DNA of 64,000 bases from Alloscardovia theropitheci (GCF_004332295.1 NZ_RXLP01000002.1:1-64000), one strand, 5' to 3'. Shown: positions 8,928-18,110, numbered from the stretch's first letter. Numbers and translations are program-made. The notes: generated by a model from the sequence alone, not told the origin.

Positions 8928-10361
8928 ATGAACTTAACTGATATCACCCCTCATATTCCATTAAGTCCTCTCGATGGCCGTTACAAGGCGGCTACTGCTC
9001 CCCTTGTCGAATATCTGAGCGAGCCAGCTCTTAATAGAGAACGCATCCACGTTGAAGTTGAATGGATGATTGAGCTTGCTAATGGCATGGGTGGCGAGTC
9101 TAATATCCCAGGCGTTCGCCCATTTTCTCATGAAGAAATCGATTACTTGCGTTCTATAGTCACTGACTTTGATAACAAAAGCATCGAAGAGCTTGCAGAA
9201 ATTGAGGCGGTAACACGTCACGATGTAAAAGCAGTTGAATACTACATTGATCGTCGTTTAGACGGGGCACATGAAGTGCTTGATGAGACGCAGCTAGGTA
9301 ATTTGAAGCCTCTTGTCCACTTCGCGTGCACGAGCGAAGATATTAATAATCTTTCTTACGCTTTGTGCATTAAAGGCGCAGTTGAAAATGTATGGCTTCC
9401 AGCAGCACGTCGTTTGGTTGACCGTTTGGCTACTCTTGCAGAAGAGAACCGCGATTTGCCTATGCTCAGTCTCACTCATGGGCAACCTGCCACGCCAACA
9501 ACTCTAGGTAAAGAGTATGCTGTATGGGTATATCGTCTTAGCCGCCAAATTCGCGCTATCGAAAACCAAGAATACTTGGGTAAGATTAACGGTGCCACAG
9601 GTACCTTTGGTGCTCACACAGCTGCATTGCCTGATGTTGACTGGACAAGTGTGTCACATCGTTTTGTTACTCAACGTCTAGGATTAACGTGGAATCCTTT
9701 GACCACCCAAATTGAGAATCATGATTGGCAAGCAGAGCTATACAGTGCGATGAGCCACTTCAATCGTATCGCACATAATCTTGCTCAAGATATTTGGATG
9801 TATATCTCACGTGGAGTTTTCGCCCAAGTACCAGTCAAGGGCGCTACCGGATCTTCAACTATGCCTCATAAGGTAAATCCAATTCGCTTTGAAAATGCTG
9901 AAGCAAATCTCGAACTTTCCTGTGCTCTTCTTGATTCACTGAGTGCTACTCTCGTAGAATCACGTTGGCAAAGAGACCTCACAGATTCCACAACACAGAG
10001 AAATGTCGGTTCAGCGTTCGGCTACGGCATGCTTGCTTTATATAACCTCTCTGGCGGTCTTGAGTCGATTCACCCAAATAAGACTGTAATTGAGCAAGAG
10101 CTCGATAACAATTGGGAAGTTCTTGGTGAACCAATTCAAACAGCAATGCGCGCACAAGCTCTTAAGGGAATTGACGGTATGGATAACCCATACGAGCGTG
10201 TCAAAGAACTCATGCGCGGTCATTCAATCTCAGCTGATGATGTTAAGCAATTTATCGCAACGTTGAATTTCGATGAACAAACTGCGGATAGACTCTCACA
10301 CCTAACCCCCGCAACGTATATCGGCCTAGCTGATACGCTTGTTGATTTCATCGAACAGTAA
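8928..10361 (+). CDS. purB: Adenylosuccinate lyase
   Basis: Catalyses two steps of purine synthesis: SAICAR to AICAR and adenylosuccinate to AMP, each releasing fumarate. The 477-residue protein has the fumarase/aspartase superfamily signature GSSTMPHKVNPIRFEN (about residue 310), the flexible catalytic loop, and the conserved segments TSEDINNL and LTHGQPATPTTLGKE. AGGAA precedes the ATG. It is a single-gene transcription unit that ends in a strong terminator. Confidence 0.97.
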   Translation: MNLTDITPHIPLSPLDGRYKAATAPLVEYLSEPALNRERIHVEVEWMIELANGMGGESNIPGVRPFSHEEIDYLRSIVTDFDNKSIEELAEIEAVTRHDVKAVEYYIDRRLDGAHEVLDETQLGNLKPLVHFACTSEDINNLSYALCIKGAVENVWLPAARRLVDRLATLAEENRDLPMLSLTHGQPATPTTLGKEYAVWVYRLSRQIRAIENQEYLGKINGATGTFGAHTAALPDVDWTSVSHRFVTQRLGLTWNPLTTQIENHDWQAELYSAMSHFNRIAHNLAQDIWMYISRGVFAQVPVKGATGSSTMPHKVNPIRFENAEANLELSCALLDSLSATLVESRWQRDLTDSTTQRNVGSAFGYGMLALYNLSGGLESIHPNKTVIEQELDNNWEVLGEPIQTAMRAQALKGIDGMDNPYERVKELMRGHSISADDVKQFIATLNFDEQTADRLSHLTPATYIGLADTLVDFIEQ

Positions 10362-10390
10362 GCAAGAACTCGGATTTTTCGTTGGCACTT

Positions 10391-10433
10391 TTATTGAGGG
10401 TGATGGCACACAGCCATCACCCTCAATAATTCT
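10391..10433. terminator. Bidirectional terminator after purB
   Basis: Perfect 17-bp stem (10391-10407 with 10413-10429), 5-base loop, T-rich on both sides. Confidence 0.85.
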
Positions 10434-10880
10434 AAGACCACGTATTGCATAAGGCATATGCCTCTTCGACATATTTGCCATACACTTATATCCCCAAGTT
10501 CTTTCCTAAAATGGATAAGTTCGGCAACATACCAACGATTTCTATGACATACAAAACACTTCACTGGACAAGCAAGACTTAGAACATTTGCTATAACTTG
10601 GAACTGTAATTTAGCTGAATATCCTTCGATAGTTTTAAATACCAAATGTGGATTTTCACGGACTGTTTTGGGAAAGCGAATTCTGTAATGAAAACTAAAG
10701 TAGAACTAATTTAGTGCTGTGGCTACAATTGACTTATCTCACTCATTACGTTATGCGTACTTGTGCGAGCGAAGCGTGAATGAGTACTCATGCTCATACG
10801 CGAGCATAGACGATAGGTTTTCACAGCCTTTACGGTTCAAGTACTCTTGAACCTACCAATCGACGCAGCAGAAGGGCGAT
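10434..10880 (+). promoter_or_regulatory. Upstream region of the LPG-synthase-like gene with promoter and palindromes
   Basis: No convincing gene here. A possible promoter is TTGACT (10729-10734) with TTATGC 16 bases further on. Downstream of it are a perfect 12-bp palindrome centred on GTAC (10780-10791) and an 8+4+8 inverted repeat GGTTCAAG/CTTGAACC (10834-10853). GAAGGG precedes the ATG at 10881. The two palindromes look like a regulator site and an RNA hairpin near the start. Confidence 0.45.
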
Positions 10881-13289
10881 ATGGACGCAAAAAACGTACA
10901 CGTTACTGATGTACAACCGCGCAGAGCACATGATATTTCGGATTTGGCGAATGCAGCCATCGCGCTAATCGGTGCAATTGTTCTAGCAGTCGTGTCAATT
11001 TATCTTCATGGAGTTACCAGCGGAGTCGAGCAAGACGCTCATACCGTTGGCTCTGTCCTTGATGATTGGCTCTTTGCGCTACCTCTGACTTTCATCCAAC
11101 AGACAATGATGGCTATCATTATTGTCAGCGTTGTTGCCCAATTGTTGATTAATAAAGAATGGTTCCAAACGGTCGTCTCGATTGTAGGCTTTTTGCTAGG
11201 AATTACGGGAGCTGTTTTAGTTTCTTTAATCATCACCAGCGCTGGTTACGCGCCACTCATTGATGCACTGCGTTCAGCAAGTAATGTGCAAACTCTTTTG
11301 CCGGAATTATTTGCCGGTCTAACAGCATTCCTCACATGTGCAGGCCCTCGCCGGATACGTTCTTCTCTAAGCTGGAGTTGGAATGCTCTTATTATTATCG
11401 CTGCTATTCTCGTCATGCTTTCCGCTAATTCCCTAGTAGGAATGGTCATCTCCTTACTTCTCGGTCGAATGGTTGGTCTCATCATCCGCTATTTTATTGG
11501 TTCACCTAATATCGGCATTTGGGGGGATAAGATTGTCGAGGCTTCACGATCTGTGGGACTTGAGCCACAAAGTATTATCTATGCTGGAGATACTTCAACT
11601 CGATTAAATCAATACAGTGTCGATGACGACGTCACGTTTAATTCGCGTCGGTATGTTCTCACAACAACTAATAATTCCCACTTCACCGTTTCCATTGCTG
11701 ACGCACAACGCCATGGCGTAAGTTATTTTCGTCAATTGTGGCAATGGATACAATTATCTGGCCTGTCTCTTCGTCACGATCGATCTGCAAGCGATATAAC
11801 TCATCATCATATGATGATGCTTTTAGCTGTGCGCAACGCCAATCGCGATGCAGTTACCCCTTATGCTGTAACTGATTACAACGGTTCATCCGTTCTTTTT
11901 CTTGAGGAAAATACTGCACTTACACCTGCAGACCCGCAAACTATCGAGAAAGATGATGTGGCTAATGTCTTATCTTTCTTGGATGCAGTTCATGCGAGAG
12001 GTATCACCCACCGTCATATTTCGCTCAATTCGTTAGCACGCAATGCGCGCGGAGAATTAATTGTGGCTGGCTGGGAGAATGGTGACGTAGCAAGTAATGC
12101 ATCGAATATTGCTGCAGATCGAGTGCAAATTTTAACTTTGCTTTCTACTATTTTGGGAGCAGAAGAGACAGTTGAAGCTGCTCGACAAACCTGGGATGAC
12201 GATAAATTAACTGCCATCGCACCGTTCATTCAGAAAGTGCTTATTCCCTCATCAGTTCGCGAATCATCCACGTGGAATCGGAATCTGATGAAGACTCTAC
12301 GTAATAGTTTGGCATCTCTCAAAACTGAAGACGACGGCGATAATATCGAATTGGTCACACTATCTCGTTTTAATCTTCGTACCTTCATAACTGCATTCCT
12401 CGTTGTCGTTGCTCTGTCTGTTATCCTCACTCAACTTAATTTGCGCGCTGTCATAGAAAGCGTTCAACACGCAAATCCCATGTTTGCAGTTCTTAGCCTT
12501 ATCGCTGGATGTGCTTCATGGTTAGGATCAGCACTCACACTTGGCACTTACACTAATCGCGATAAGCGCAACTACGTGGGAATTTTCGTCTCACAAATTG
12601 CACAAAGTTTTGCTGCTGTAAGTATGCCTGCTGGAGTAGGCCCAGCTTTCGTCAATCTACGTTTTTTGCGTAAAACTGGTCATCGTAATACTGAAGCCAC
12701 CGCAGCTATGAGTGCAGTCGTTGCTGTGCAATTTGCAACAACTTTTATCGTAATGGTCTTACTTGGATTATTCACTGGTAATAACGGTTTAAGCAGACTC
12801 TTGCCAACTGGAACTCTTGCTATAGTTCTTGGAGTTCTTGCACTTGTCATTGCATTAAGTATGCTTATTCCACCTGTAAGAAAGCAAATCGTCACAAGAT
12901 TGCTGCCCCCAATCAAAAATTTTGCACGCCAACTAGCTTTATTATTGTATCAACCTGGAAAACTAGCGTTGGGAGCGACTGGCTCGATCTTCCAAAATCT
13001 GATGCTCGGTTTGAGTTTCTGGTCCGCTCTTCAAGCTTTTAACGTGCCAGCTAACTATATTGAAACTACTTTCCTCTTCCTCGTTGCTAATACAATTGGT
13101 TCTGCTGCTCCAACCCCAGGTGGTTTAGGCGGCGTAGAAACTTCGTTAACGGTAGCTTTCAGTGGCGTAGGCGTACCGTCTGCACTTGCTCTTTCTGCAA
13201 CGCTGCTCTTTAGAGTCATGACATATTGGATTCGTATTCCTATGGGTGCAATTGCCATGAGCTGGATGGGCAAAAAGAACTTGATATAG
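10881..13289 (+). CDS. LPG-synthase/AglD-type membrane protein with kinase-like middle domain
   Basis: An 802-residue integral membrane protein. Residues 1-210 contain about six hydrophobic segments. A soluble region (about 215-480) resembles a protein-kinase fold but is degenerate: HRHISLN (377-383) stands where HRDxxxxN would be and AGW replaces DFG. Residues 495-800 form the LPG_synthase_TM/UPF0104 (AglD, MprF-flippase-like) domain with SMPAGVGPAF and TPGGLGGVE, which are typical for that family. Likely role: lipid flipping or lipid-linked envelope modification; no synthase domain is present. It stands alone between a palindrome-rich leader and a terminator. Confidence 0.82.
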   Translation: MDAKNVHVTDVQPRRAHDISDLANAAIALIGAIVLAVVSIYLHGVTSGVEQDAHTVGSVLDDWLFALPLTFIQQTMMAIIIVSVVAQLLINKEWFQTVVSIVGFLLGITGAVLVSLIITSAGYAPLIDALRSASNVQTLLPELFAGLTAFLTCAGPRRIRSSLSWSWNALIIIAAILVMLSANSLVGMVISLLLGRMVGLIIRYFIGSPNIGIWGDKIVEASRSVGLEPQSIIYAGDTSTRLNQYSVDDDVTFNSRRYVLTTTNNSHFTVSIADAQRHGVSYFRQLWQWIQLSGLSLRHDRSASDITHHHMMMLLAVRNANRDAVTPYAVTDYNGSSVLFLEENTALTPADPQTIEKDDVANVLSFLDAVHARGITHRHISLNSLARNARGELIVAGWENGDVASNASNIAADRVQILTLLSTILGAEETVEAARQTWDDDKLTAIAPFIQKVLIPSSVRESSTWNRNLMKTLRNSLASLKTEDDGDNIELVTLSRFNLRTFITAFLVVVALSVILTQLNLRAVIESVQHANPMFAVLSLIAGCASWLGSALTLGTYTNRDKRNYVGIFVSQIAQSFAAVSMPAGVGPAFVNLRFLRKTGHRNTEATAAMSAVVAVQFATTFIVMVLLGLFTGNNGLSRLLPTGTLAIVLGVLALVIALSMLIPPVRKQIVTRLLPPIKNFARQLALLLYQPGKLALGATGSIFQNLMLGLSFWSALQAFNVPANYIETTFLFLVANTIGSAAPTPGGLGGVETSLTVAFSGVGVPSALALSATLLFRVMTYWIRIPMGAIAMSWMGKKNLI

Positions 13290-13338
13290 CGGTTTGTAGC
13301 GCACGGGCTATCTCGAGGGGCCCCTTTTACAAGATTAA

Positions 13339-13380
13339 TTCGCTACGTAGGTAAAGGTGACCCGCGTAGCGATTCTTTTT
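13339..13380 (+). terminator. Terminator after the LPG-synthase-like gene
   Basis: Stem TCGCTACG/CGTAGCGA (13340-13347 with 13365-13372) followed by TTCTTTTT. A short GC palindrome (GGGGCCCC) precedes it at about 13317. Confidence 0.7.
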
Positions 13381-13693
13381 AGCTATTAACTCAGCTATCT
13401 ACACGTTAGATTGCTTCATGCTTAAGTTAATAACACGTCCTTAAGTGAAATTGGTTAACTTCACCATATAATCAATAATCTGCTCCGATTTTCTCCTTCA
13501 TTTCTCCACTTCTATTGGGTAAACGGGTAAAAAATATGGAAAAATTGATGAAAACCTTGTTTTTAAGTAAAAAAATTAAAAAAATTACGACTTTTTTGGC
13601 TTATTTACGCGGTTTTGGGTAGGAAATCGGGTATTATCGAGAGTGTGAAAACGGCTCCTCACTGGAGCCCCTTACAAGAAGGATGTTCATATC
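13381..13693 (+). promoter_or_regulatory. A-tract-rich promoter region of hup
   Basis: No gene. Runs of A and T between about 13530 and 13600 would give curved DNA or an UP-like element, fitting a strong promoter. A possible -10 is TATTAT (13632-13637); I see no canonical -35 at the right distance. AAGAAGGA just upstream of the ATG at 13694 is a strong ribosome-binding site. Confidence 0.45.
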
Positions 13694-13978
13694 ATGGCAT
13701 ATAACAAGTCTGACCTCGTTGCAAAGATTGCAAAGAAGACCAACCTCACCAAGGTACAGGCAGAAGCTGCTGTTAATGCATTCCAGGAAGTACTCGCAGA
13801 GTCCCTTCAGACAGGCGAAGGTCTGCGCCTCACTGGTGTTCTTTCCGTAGCACGCGTAGAGCGCGCAGCACGCACCGGTCGTAACCCACGTACTGGTGAA
13901 ACCATCGAGATTCCAGCAAGCAAGGGTGTAAAGCTCACTGCTGGTTCTTTGTTGAAGAAGGCTGCACAGGAGAACTAG
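13694..13978 (+). CDS. hup: DNA-binding protein HU
   Basis: The 94-residue histone-like nucleoid protein that bends and compacts DNA as a dimer. The HU/IHF signature is present: GLRLTGVLSVARVERAARTG followed by RNPRTGETIEIPASKGV, the DNA-grasping beta arm. Codon choice is distinctly different from the neighbours (AAG, CTC, CGT and CGC, GGT strongly preferred), as expected of a very highly expressed gene. Preceded by a strong ribosome-binding site and an A-tract promoter region, followed by a hairpin. Confidence 0.97.
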   Translation: MAYNKSDLVAKIAKKTNLTKVQAEAAVNAFQEVLAESLQTGEGLRLTGVLSVARVERAARTGRNPRTGETIEIPASKGVKLTAGSLLKKAAQEN

Positions 13979-14008
13979 TCTTCACTACTCCTAAGTAGAA
14001 TAATAGAT

Positions 14009-14056
14009 ATAGTTTTGGGGGAGAATTTCCGGATGGAAAGACTTCCCCAAAATTAT
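14009..14056 (+). terminator. Terminator after hup
   Basis: Inverted repeat with arms at 14009-14022 and 14042-14055 (TTTTGGGG/CCCCAAAA core) and a smaller hairpin TTTCC/GGAAA in the loop. No long T run, but A+T-rich flanks. Confidence 0.65.
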
Positions 14057-14089
14057 ATGCTTATCCGGCTGCACTAACTTAATATTTTT

Positions 14090-14176
14090 AAAAACTCTTT
14101 TGCAAGTGCATACCATTTTACCTGTTCGCAGTATCCGTTTCTTAGGAAAATAGCACTCACTTGCAAAATTATATTT
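14090..14176. repeat. Palindromic repeat family, copy A
   Basis: Left arm core TTTTGCAAGTGCATACCATT, right arm core GCACTCACTTGCAAAA (14153-14168), about 30 bases between. One of five roughly 90-bp imperfect palindromes in this window sharing these arms. It lies between the convergent hup and adhesin genes. Confidence 0.75.
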
Positions 14177-14185
14177 AGATTACCC

Positions 14186-14206
14186 AAGCACAAACTATCT
14201 GTGCTT
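14186..14206. repeat. Small hairpin between repeat copies A and B
   Basis: Perfect inverted repeat AAGCACA/TGTGCTT with a 7-base loop. It separates the two adjacent palindromic repeats. Confidence 0.4.
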
Positions 14207-14235
14207 ATGAAACTGCCAATCGAATTATTTACCGT

Positions 14236-14325
14236 AAAAAATATTTTTTGCAATTAAATACCACTTTTATTTGCTCGATCCAGTTATTTACCAGAAAAAT
14301 GGTACGCACTTGCAAAAAGGTTATA
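14236..14325. repeat. Palindromic repeat family, copy B
   Basis: Most diverged copy: left arm TTTTTTGCAATTAAATACCA, right arm AATGGTACGCACTTGCAAAA (about 14298-14317). It lies 60 bases from copy A in the same orientation. Confidence 0.65.
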
Positions 14326-14426
14326 TATATTCTTAATTCGCCTATACTAATACTCTATCGTCCGCTCTTAATCTAGAGTTTTATTCTAATTCATCATCCT
14401 ATCTTGCCTCACCACCCCTCACCCCT

Positions 14427-14454
14427 CACCAGCCACCAGCCACCAGCCACCAGC
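14427..14454. repeat. Tandem 7-bp repeat (CACCAGC)4
   Basis: Four exact copies of CACCAGC in non-coding DNA downstream of the adhesin gene, preceded by the related CACCCCT units. It could vary in copy number by slippage. Confidence 0.8.
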
Positions 14455-14471
14455 CTAATATAAATTAATAC

Positions 14472-14549
14472 AAAAAATGGGGAAACCTCAAATAAGTTTC
14501 CCCATGCGATGCGCAATTTGAATAATTTACGCTGATAAATTATTCAAAT
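14472..14549 (-). terminator. Double hairpin terminator after the adhesin gene
   Basis: Reading the minus strand: first a perfect 14-bp stem (14516-14529 with 14536-14549), then ATGGGGAAAC/GTTTCCCCAT (14477-14486 with 14496-14505) followed by a run of T (14471-14476 read on the minus strand). The second hairpin has the classical terminator form. Confidence 0.8.
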
Positions 14550-14551
14550 AA

Positions 14552-16018
14552 TCATGCGAGCTTTTTACGAGTAACTAAGACCGCAAGAGCAATAGAAGCG
14601 GTAATAGCTACACCTGTAATAAGAGCTGTCACATCACTACCAGTATTACTCAATTGTTGCTTCTTCTTTGGCTTGGTGGAGACTTCAGTTGGTGGAACTG
14701 GAGAGGTTGGAACCTTCTCATCCTCAACATTCACATAAGCAGAAAGCGAGCTACGGTCGAACTGTGCACCATTTATCTTAACTGGAGCTGCAACAGTGTA
14801 TCCTTCAGGAGCCTTGGTTTCAGTGATGGTGTAATCATCACGCAGCAATCCATTAATAGTAGCTTCACCGTTGTCATCAGTGGTTACTGTTCCAACGACT
14901 TCGCCAGAGCGATCACGTGTTACGGTAAATTCTGCACCTTTGAGAGCATTACCATTCTTGTCGGTCTTCTTAATGCCAATTGTGTAATTGTAACCATTTG
15001 CGCGACCAGATACAGTTTGCCACATAACTCTGCTATGGTAGCTTTCTTCCTGTCCTGGAGTTCCATATGTAATCTTTACATCATTATTAATCGCTTCGCT
15101 CTGAACTGGCTCATGACCAAAGACTACGGCATAGGTAAGAACCACACCATCCGTACCAAGATTGCCGAGGTTGATAGTGAAATGATTACGCTGAGCATTA
15201 ACGGCAATGCTTGCGCGTGCGGCTGTGATTTCTGGACTATTGCTAGCCAGCTCGTTCGTAATGTAGAAATTACCAACGGCATCACGAGCGAATGTTCCGC
15301 GCTGAATGGAAATCATTTCGTCTCCACTAGGAGTTGGTCCAGCATACCTCGCGTCTGGAGTGCTCAAAGTATCTTCGAGAACTACGTTGCTCAAATTATC
15401 ACCGTGTGCATTGACACGAACATGATAAATGATTTGCTTATTTACAGGATCAATCGTTGTCCACTTAGCAAGTCGCTCATTTGGATTATCGCCTGTCCAC
15501 TGACGATAGTCCACTTGACCATTCACATTGACAGTATGGTTACCATCATTGATAGTCAGTGTTTTCATACCGTAATCATTACTTGTCTCATCTTCACGGC
15601 GCATAGCTGCTTCGATAGAACCACGAATATCAGAGTGAGTCTCTGGATAATTCGTATATGTCAATACAAGCGTGCGGTTCGTGGTATTAGCATGTCCACG
15701 CGCTACTACATTTCCAGAGTTATCTTCAACATTGAAGTCCATGGTCCACGCAAACGTAAAACCTGATGGAAGAGTAAGTGTCGAAGTATCTCCCTCATGA
15801 ATGATGTTATTTGGCAGTTGGAAATCCATTGTGAGCTTAACTGTCGCGCCTGCAACACTATATAATGGTGTGCTTGCAACGGAAGCACTAGTAATAATTG
15901 GCTCGTTGATTTCTGCCGCATGCGCTGATCGCACTCCAGGAACAAGTACCAAAGCACTCATAACCAAAGTTGCCACAAGCAATGAAATCTTTTTCCCTAT
16001 GGACGATACTTTCATCAT
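14552..16018 (-). CDS. Sortase-anchored surface adhesin (CNA-like Ig fold plus SpaA/Cna_B domain)
   Basis: A secreted cell-wall protein of 488 residues. The N-terminal 34 residues are a signal peptide ending in SAHAA. Residues about 40-330 look like the paired Ig-like domains of collagen-adhesin-type proteins. Residues about 345-430 form a SpaA/prealbumin-like domain (GIKKTDKNGNALKGAEFTV, then the ITETKAPEGY motif that carries the isopeptide-forming Glu). The C-terminus is a sorting signal: LSNTG (Ser in place of the Pro of LPXTG), a hydrophobic segment and RKK. No sortase gene or pilin partner is adjacent, so it appears to be a stand-alone adhesin. Host ligand unknown. Confidence 0.85.
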   Translation of the reverse strand: MMKVSSIGKKISLLVATLVMSALVLVPGVRSAHAAEINEPIITSASVASTPLYSVAGATVKLTMDFQLPNNIIHEGDTSTLTLPSGFTFAWTMDFNVEDNSGNVVARGHANTTNRTLVLTYTNYPETHSDIRGSIEAAMRREDETSNDYGMKTLTINDGNHTVNVNGQVDYRQWTGDNPNERLAKWTTIDPVNKQIIYHVRVNAHGDNLSNVVLEDTLSTPDARYAGPTPSGDEMISIQRGTFARDAVGNFYITNELASNSPEITAARASIAVNAQRNHFTINLGNLGTDGVVLTYAVVFGHEPVQSEAINNDVKITYGTPGQEESYHSRVMWQTVSGRANGYNYTIGIKKTDKNGNALKGAEFTVTRDRSGEVVGTVTTDDNGEATINGLLRDDYTITETKAPEGYTVAAPVKINGAQFDRSSLSAYVNVEDEKVPTSPVPPTEVSTKPKKKQQLSNTGSDVTALITGVAITASIALAVLVTRKKLA

Positions 16019-16349
16019 CCCACTTTCTCTCTATAAACCTATTACAAACCGCATGTCTTCTGCAATACAGATGACGCTCACCACGCATTTCTGCATCACG
16101 ATAGGCATGTCATATCCAAGTCCACTTTACCAAGAAGAAACTGGATACGAAACCTTTAGACAGCATAGGCGTTGTCTAAAAAATGAATCATATACAATAA
16201 TATCACTAAGGTTTTATAAGAGCCCACAAAAACGTAGAAGTTTGTGTTGTACGTGGGCTATATCACGTGATAGCTTCTTACAGCAAAAAATAAATCAGTC
16301 CGACTCGGTTCAAAATAGTTCAAACTATTTCAGATCAACTCAGTTCAGA
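16019..16349. promoter_or_regulatory. Region between pafA and the adhesin gene
   Basis: No gene. It holds an inverted repeat TTTAGACA/TGTCTAAA with a 10-base spacer (16155-16162 with 16173-16180), placed where an operator of the adhesin promoter could be, and a hairpin with arms AGCCCAC/GTGGGCT (16221-16227 with 16253-16259) that may terminate pafA transcription on the minus strand. Confidence 0.45.
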
Positions 16350-18110
16350 TTAAATCAACGGAAGCATTGGATCATCCTTGCGAGAAGTCAAAATTTCTCC
16401 CATAAATTCATCGTATTCTTCATTTGGCGAATGCTCAAAAGGATCAATCAGGTGAACTGTCATCGCCTGACGTTCTCGATTGCCAAGCATCGTGATGCTC
16501 GTCCAATCAGCAGACCACTGAACAGAATTCTTACGCGCCTGCTGAATAAAATTTCCTCTCAACCATGCGCGCGTATCGCTCGGTGGATTATGCCGAGCAG
16601 CACGTATCTCCGTCAAGGTAAATATAGGGGTTATTTTCCCATTTTTTTGTAACGCACCGATAACATCATCATGTGCTATATCATGATATGCGAAATCGAT
16701 TTGAGAGATTCGGGCATCAACTGCACTCTTACCTGTCTGAGATTTAATTGTCTGAGATTCATCTGTCTGAGACTTATTTACCTGAGAATTATTTGCCGAG
16801 GAAGTACTACTCGTCTCACCATCGCCCTCGGACGTGCCCTGTGTAGCATCGTTTGCATTCAGTTTCTGAGTATTTTCACTTCTCTTTTTTATTGATTGAA
16901 TCAATTGATATTTCGCTACCCAATCAACCCAGCTCGATAATTCACTAAAGTTGCCTTGACGCAAGGATTCGAGAGTTTGATGCCATAATTCCACGCAAGC
17001 AATCATATCGTTTCGCATATCTTGGGCTAAATCATTGTAATGTCTTGCGATAAATCGTCCTGCAGCATCACAATATCCTTGTTGAATATCGATTGCGGTA
17101 ACTTGCATCCCAGATATCAAAGTCATCTGAGCTGAAAGACTTGTATCACGCGAAATAGAGCGCGCACATTCACCCGGTTTTTGCATAGCAAATCGAGTTA
17201 ACCGATAATCTTCTCCGCGCGCTTGAGCTTCAATCATGCATAGAACAAGATGAGCACACATCATCTTCATCCATGATGCTTTCTGACTTCTATTAGAGTC
17301 CCCCACTATGACATGAAGTCTTCGATACATTCGCGAATCAGCATGAGGCTCATCACGAGTATTAATCATAGGGCGAGCACGAGTTGTTGCCGAAGAGATA
17401 GTATCTTCAAGAAAATCCGCACGTTGCGAAATCTGGAATTGACCAGCGCGAATTACACCAGTTCCAGCGAAAATCTGCCGAGTAACCAGAAATGGAATGA
17501 AGCTTTGTTCCAAATCGTTGAGTCGTACATGTCGCCGTACAAGATAATTTTCATGGCAGCCAAAGGAATTACCTTGCGAGTCGGTATTATTTTTATACAT
17601 ATGAACACGCAATTTTTCATTGCCTGTTCGTTCGCGAAGCGCACGTTCTGCTTGATGTGCCAAAGCGGCCATAAGGTTTTCTCCAGCTGCATCTAATCGG
17701 ACAGCATCAGTAACTGTACGAGCTTCTGCAGTTGCATATTCTGGGTGAGCCCCTACATCAAGATAGAGCCTTGAACCATTTTCAATATATGTATTCGTAG
17801 AGCGTGACTGACTAACAATTGGCTCGAAGATAACTGATGCGACATGGGAAGCATCAAGCATATCACTGTCAGGCCTCTGCCCAGTAACACTTACACCATA
17901 TTCGGTTTCGATACCGAAAATGCGCTCAAACGGCAGACCATGAGCGCGATTACTTAATTCATTATCATCGTTAGCACTATCTGTATCATCTACGGTGCTG
18001 GCATTCACATCGCTGGCGCCATCATTAATACCGGTAATGTCACGTGAGCCGACTAGCTCGTTAGACGTCGGCTCTTCTAGGCTATGGGTACTATCTCGAA
18101 GTTGAGGCAC
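16350..18110 (-). CDS. pafA: Pup--protein ligase PafA
   Basis: Attaches Pup to lysines of target proteins, using ATP to activate the C-terminal Glu of Pup. Family signatures: FGIETEYGV (about residue 68) and NGSRLYLDVGAHPEYATAE with the catalytic Asp. The short loop between them distinguishes it from Dop. At 586 residues it is longer than the usual 450-480. There is an Asp/Asn/Ser-rich N-terminal extension of about 65 residues, and a Ser/Thr/Gln-rich insertion in the C-terminal part with a repeated 5-residue unit (SQTxK). The GTG start overlaps the pup stop by one base (TAGTG), so the two are translationally coupled. Confidence 0.93.
   Translation of the reverse strand: MPQLRDSTHSLEEPTSNELVGSRDITGINDGASDVNASTVDDTDSANDDNELSNRAHGLPFERIFGIETEYGVSVTGQRPDSDMLDASHVASVIFEPIVSQSRSTNTYIENGSRLYLDVGAHPEYATAEARTVTDAVRLDAAGENLMAALAHQAERALRERTGNEKLRVHMYKNNTDSQGNSFGCHENYLVRRHVRLNDLEQSFIPFLVTRQIFAGTGVIRAGQFQISQRADFLEDTISSATTRARPMINTRDEPHADSRMYRRLHVIVGDSNRSQKASWMKMMCAHLVLCMIEAQARGEDYRLTRFAMQKPGECARSISRDTSLSAQMTLISGMQVTAIDIQQGYCDAAGRFIARHYNDLAQDMRNDMIACVELWHQTLESLRQGNFSELSSWVDWVAKYQLIQSIKKRSENTQKLNANDATQGTSEGDGETSSTSSANNSQVNKSQTDESQTIKSQTGKSAVDARISQIDFAYHDIAHDDVIGALQKNGKITPIFTLTEIRAARHNPPSDTRAWLRGNFIQQARKNSVQWSADWTSITMLGNRERQAMTVHLIDPFEHSPNEEYDEFMGEILTSRKDDPMLPLI
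16732..16791 (-). repeat. 15-bp tandem repeat inside pafA
   Basis: Four units with a 15-base period around TGTCTGAGATT (plus strand), encoding a repeated Ser-Gln-Thr-containing linker in the C-terminal part of PafA. The third and fourth units have diverged. Confidence 0.7.

Noticed and set aside
10391-10645. 84-codon frame on the minus strand after purB
   Set aside because: It begins far from any ribosome-binding site, runs into the purB terminator and has no recognisable pattern.
14090-14176. Reading the palindromic repeats simply as transcription terminators
   Set aside because: Arms are conserved in sequence between unrelated loci, have a long loop and lack a consistent T run, and hup already has its own hairpin before copy A.
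14654-15766. A 370-codon open frame on the plus strand, opposite the adhesin gene
   Set aside because: Its sequence is rich in Cys, Ile and Ser with no domain pattern; it mirrors the codon usage of the clear adhesin gene on the other strand.
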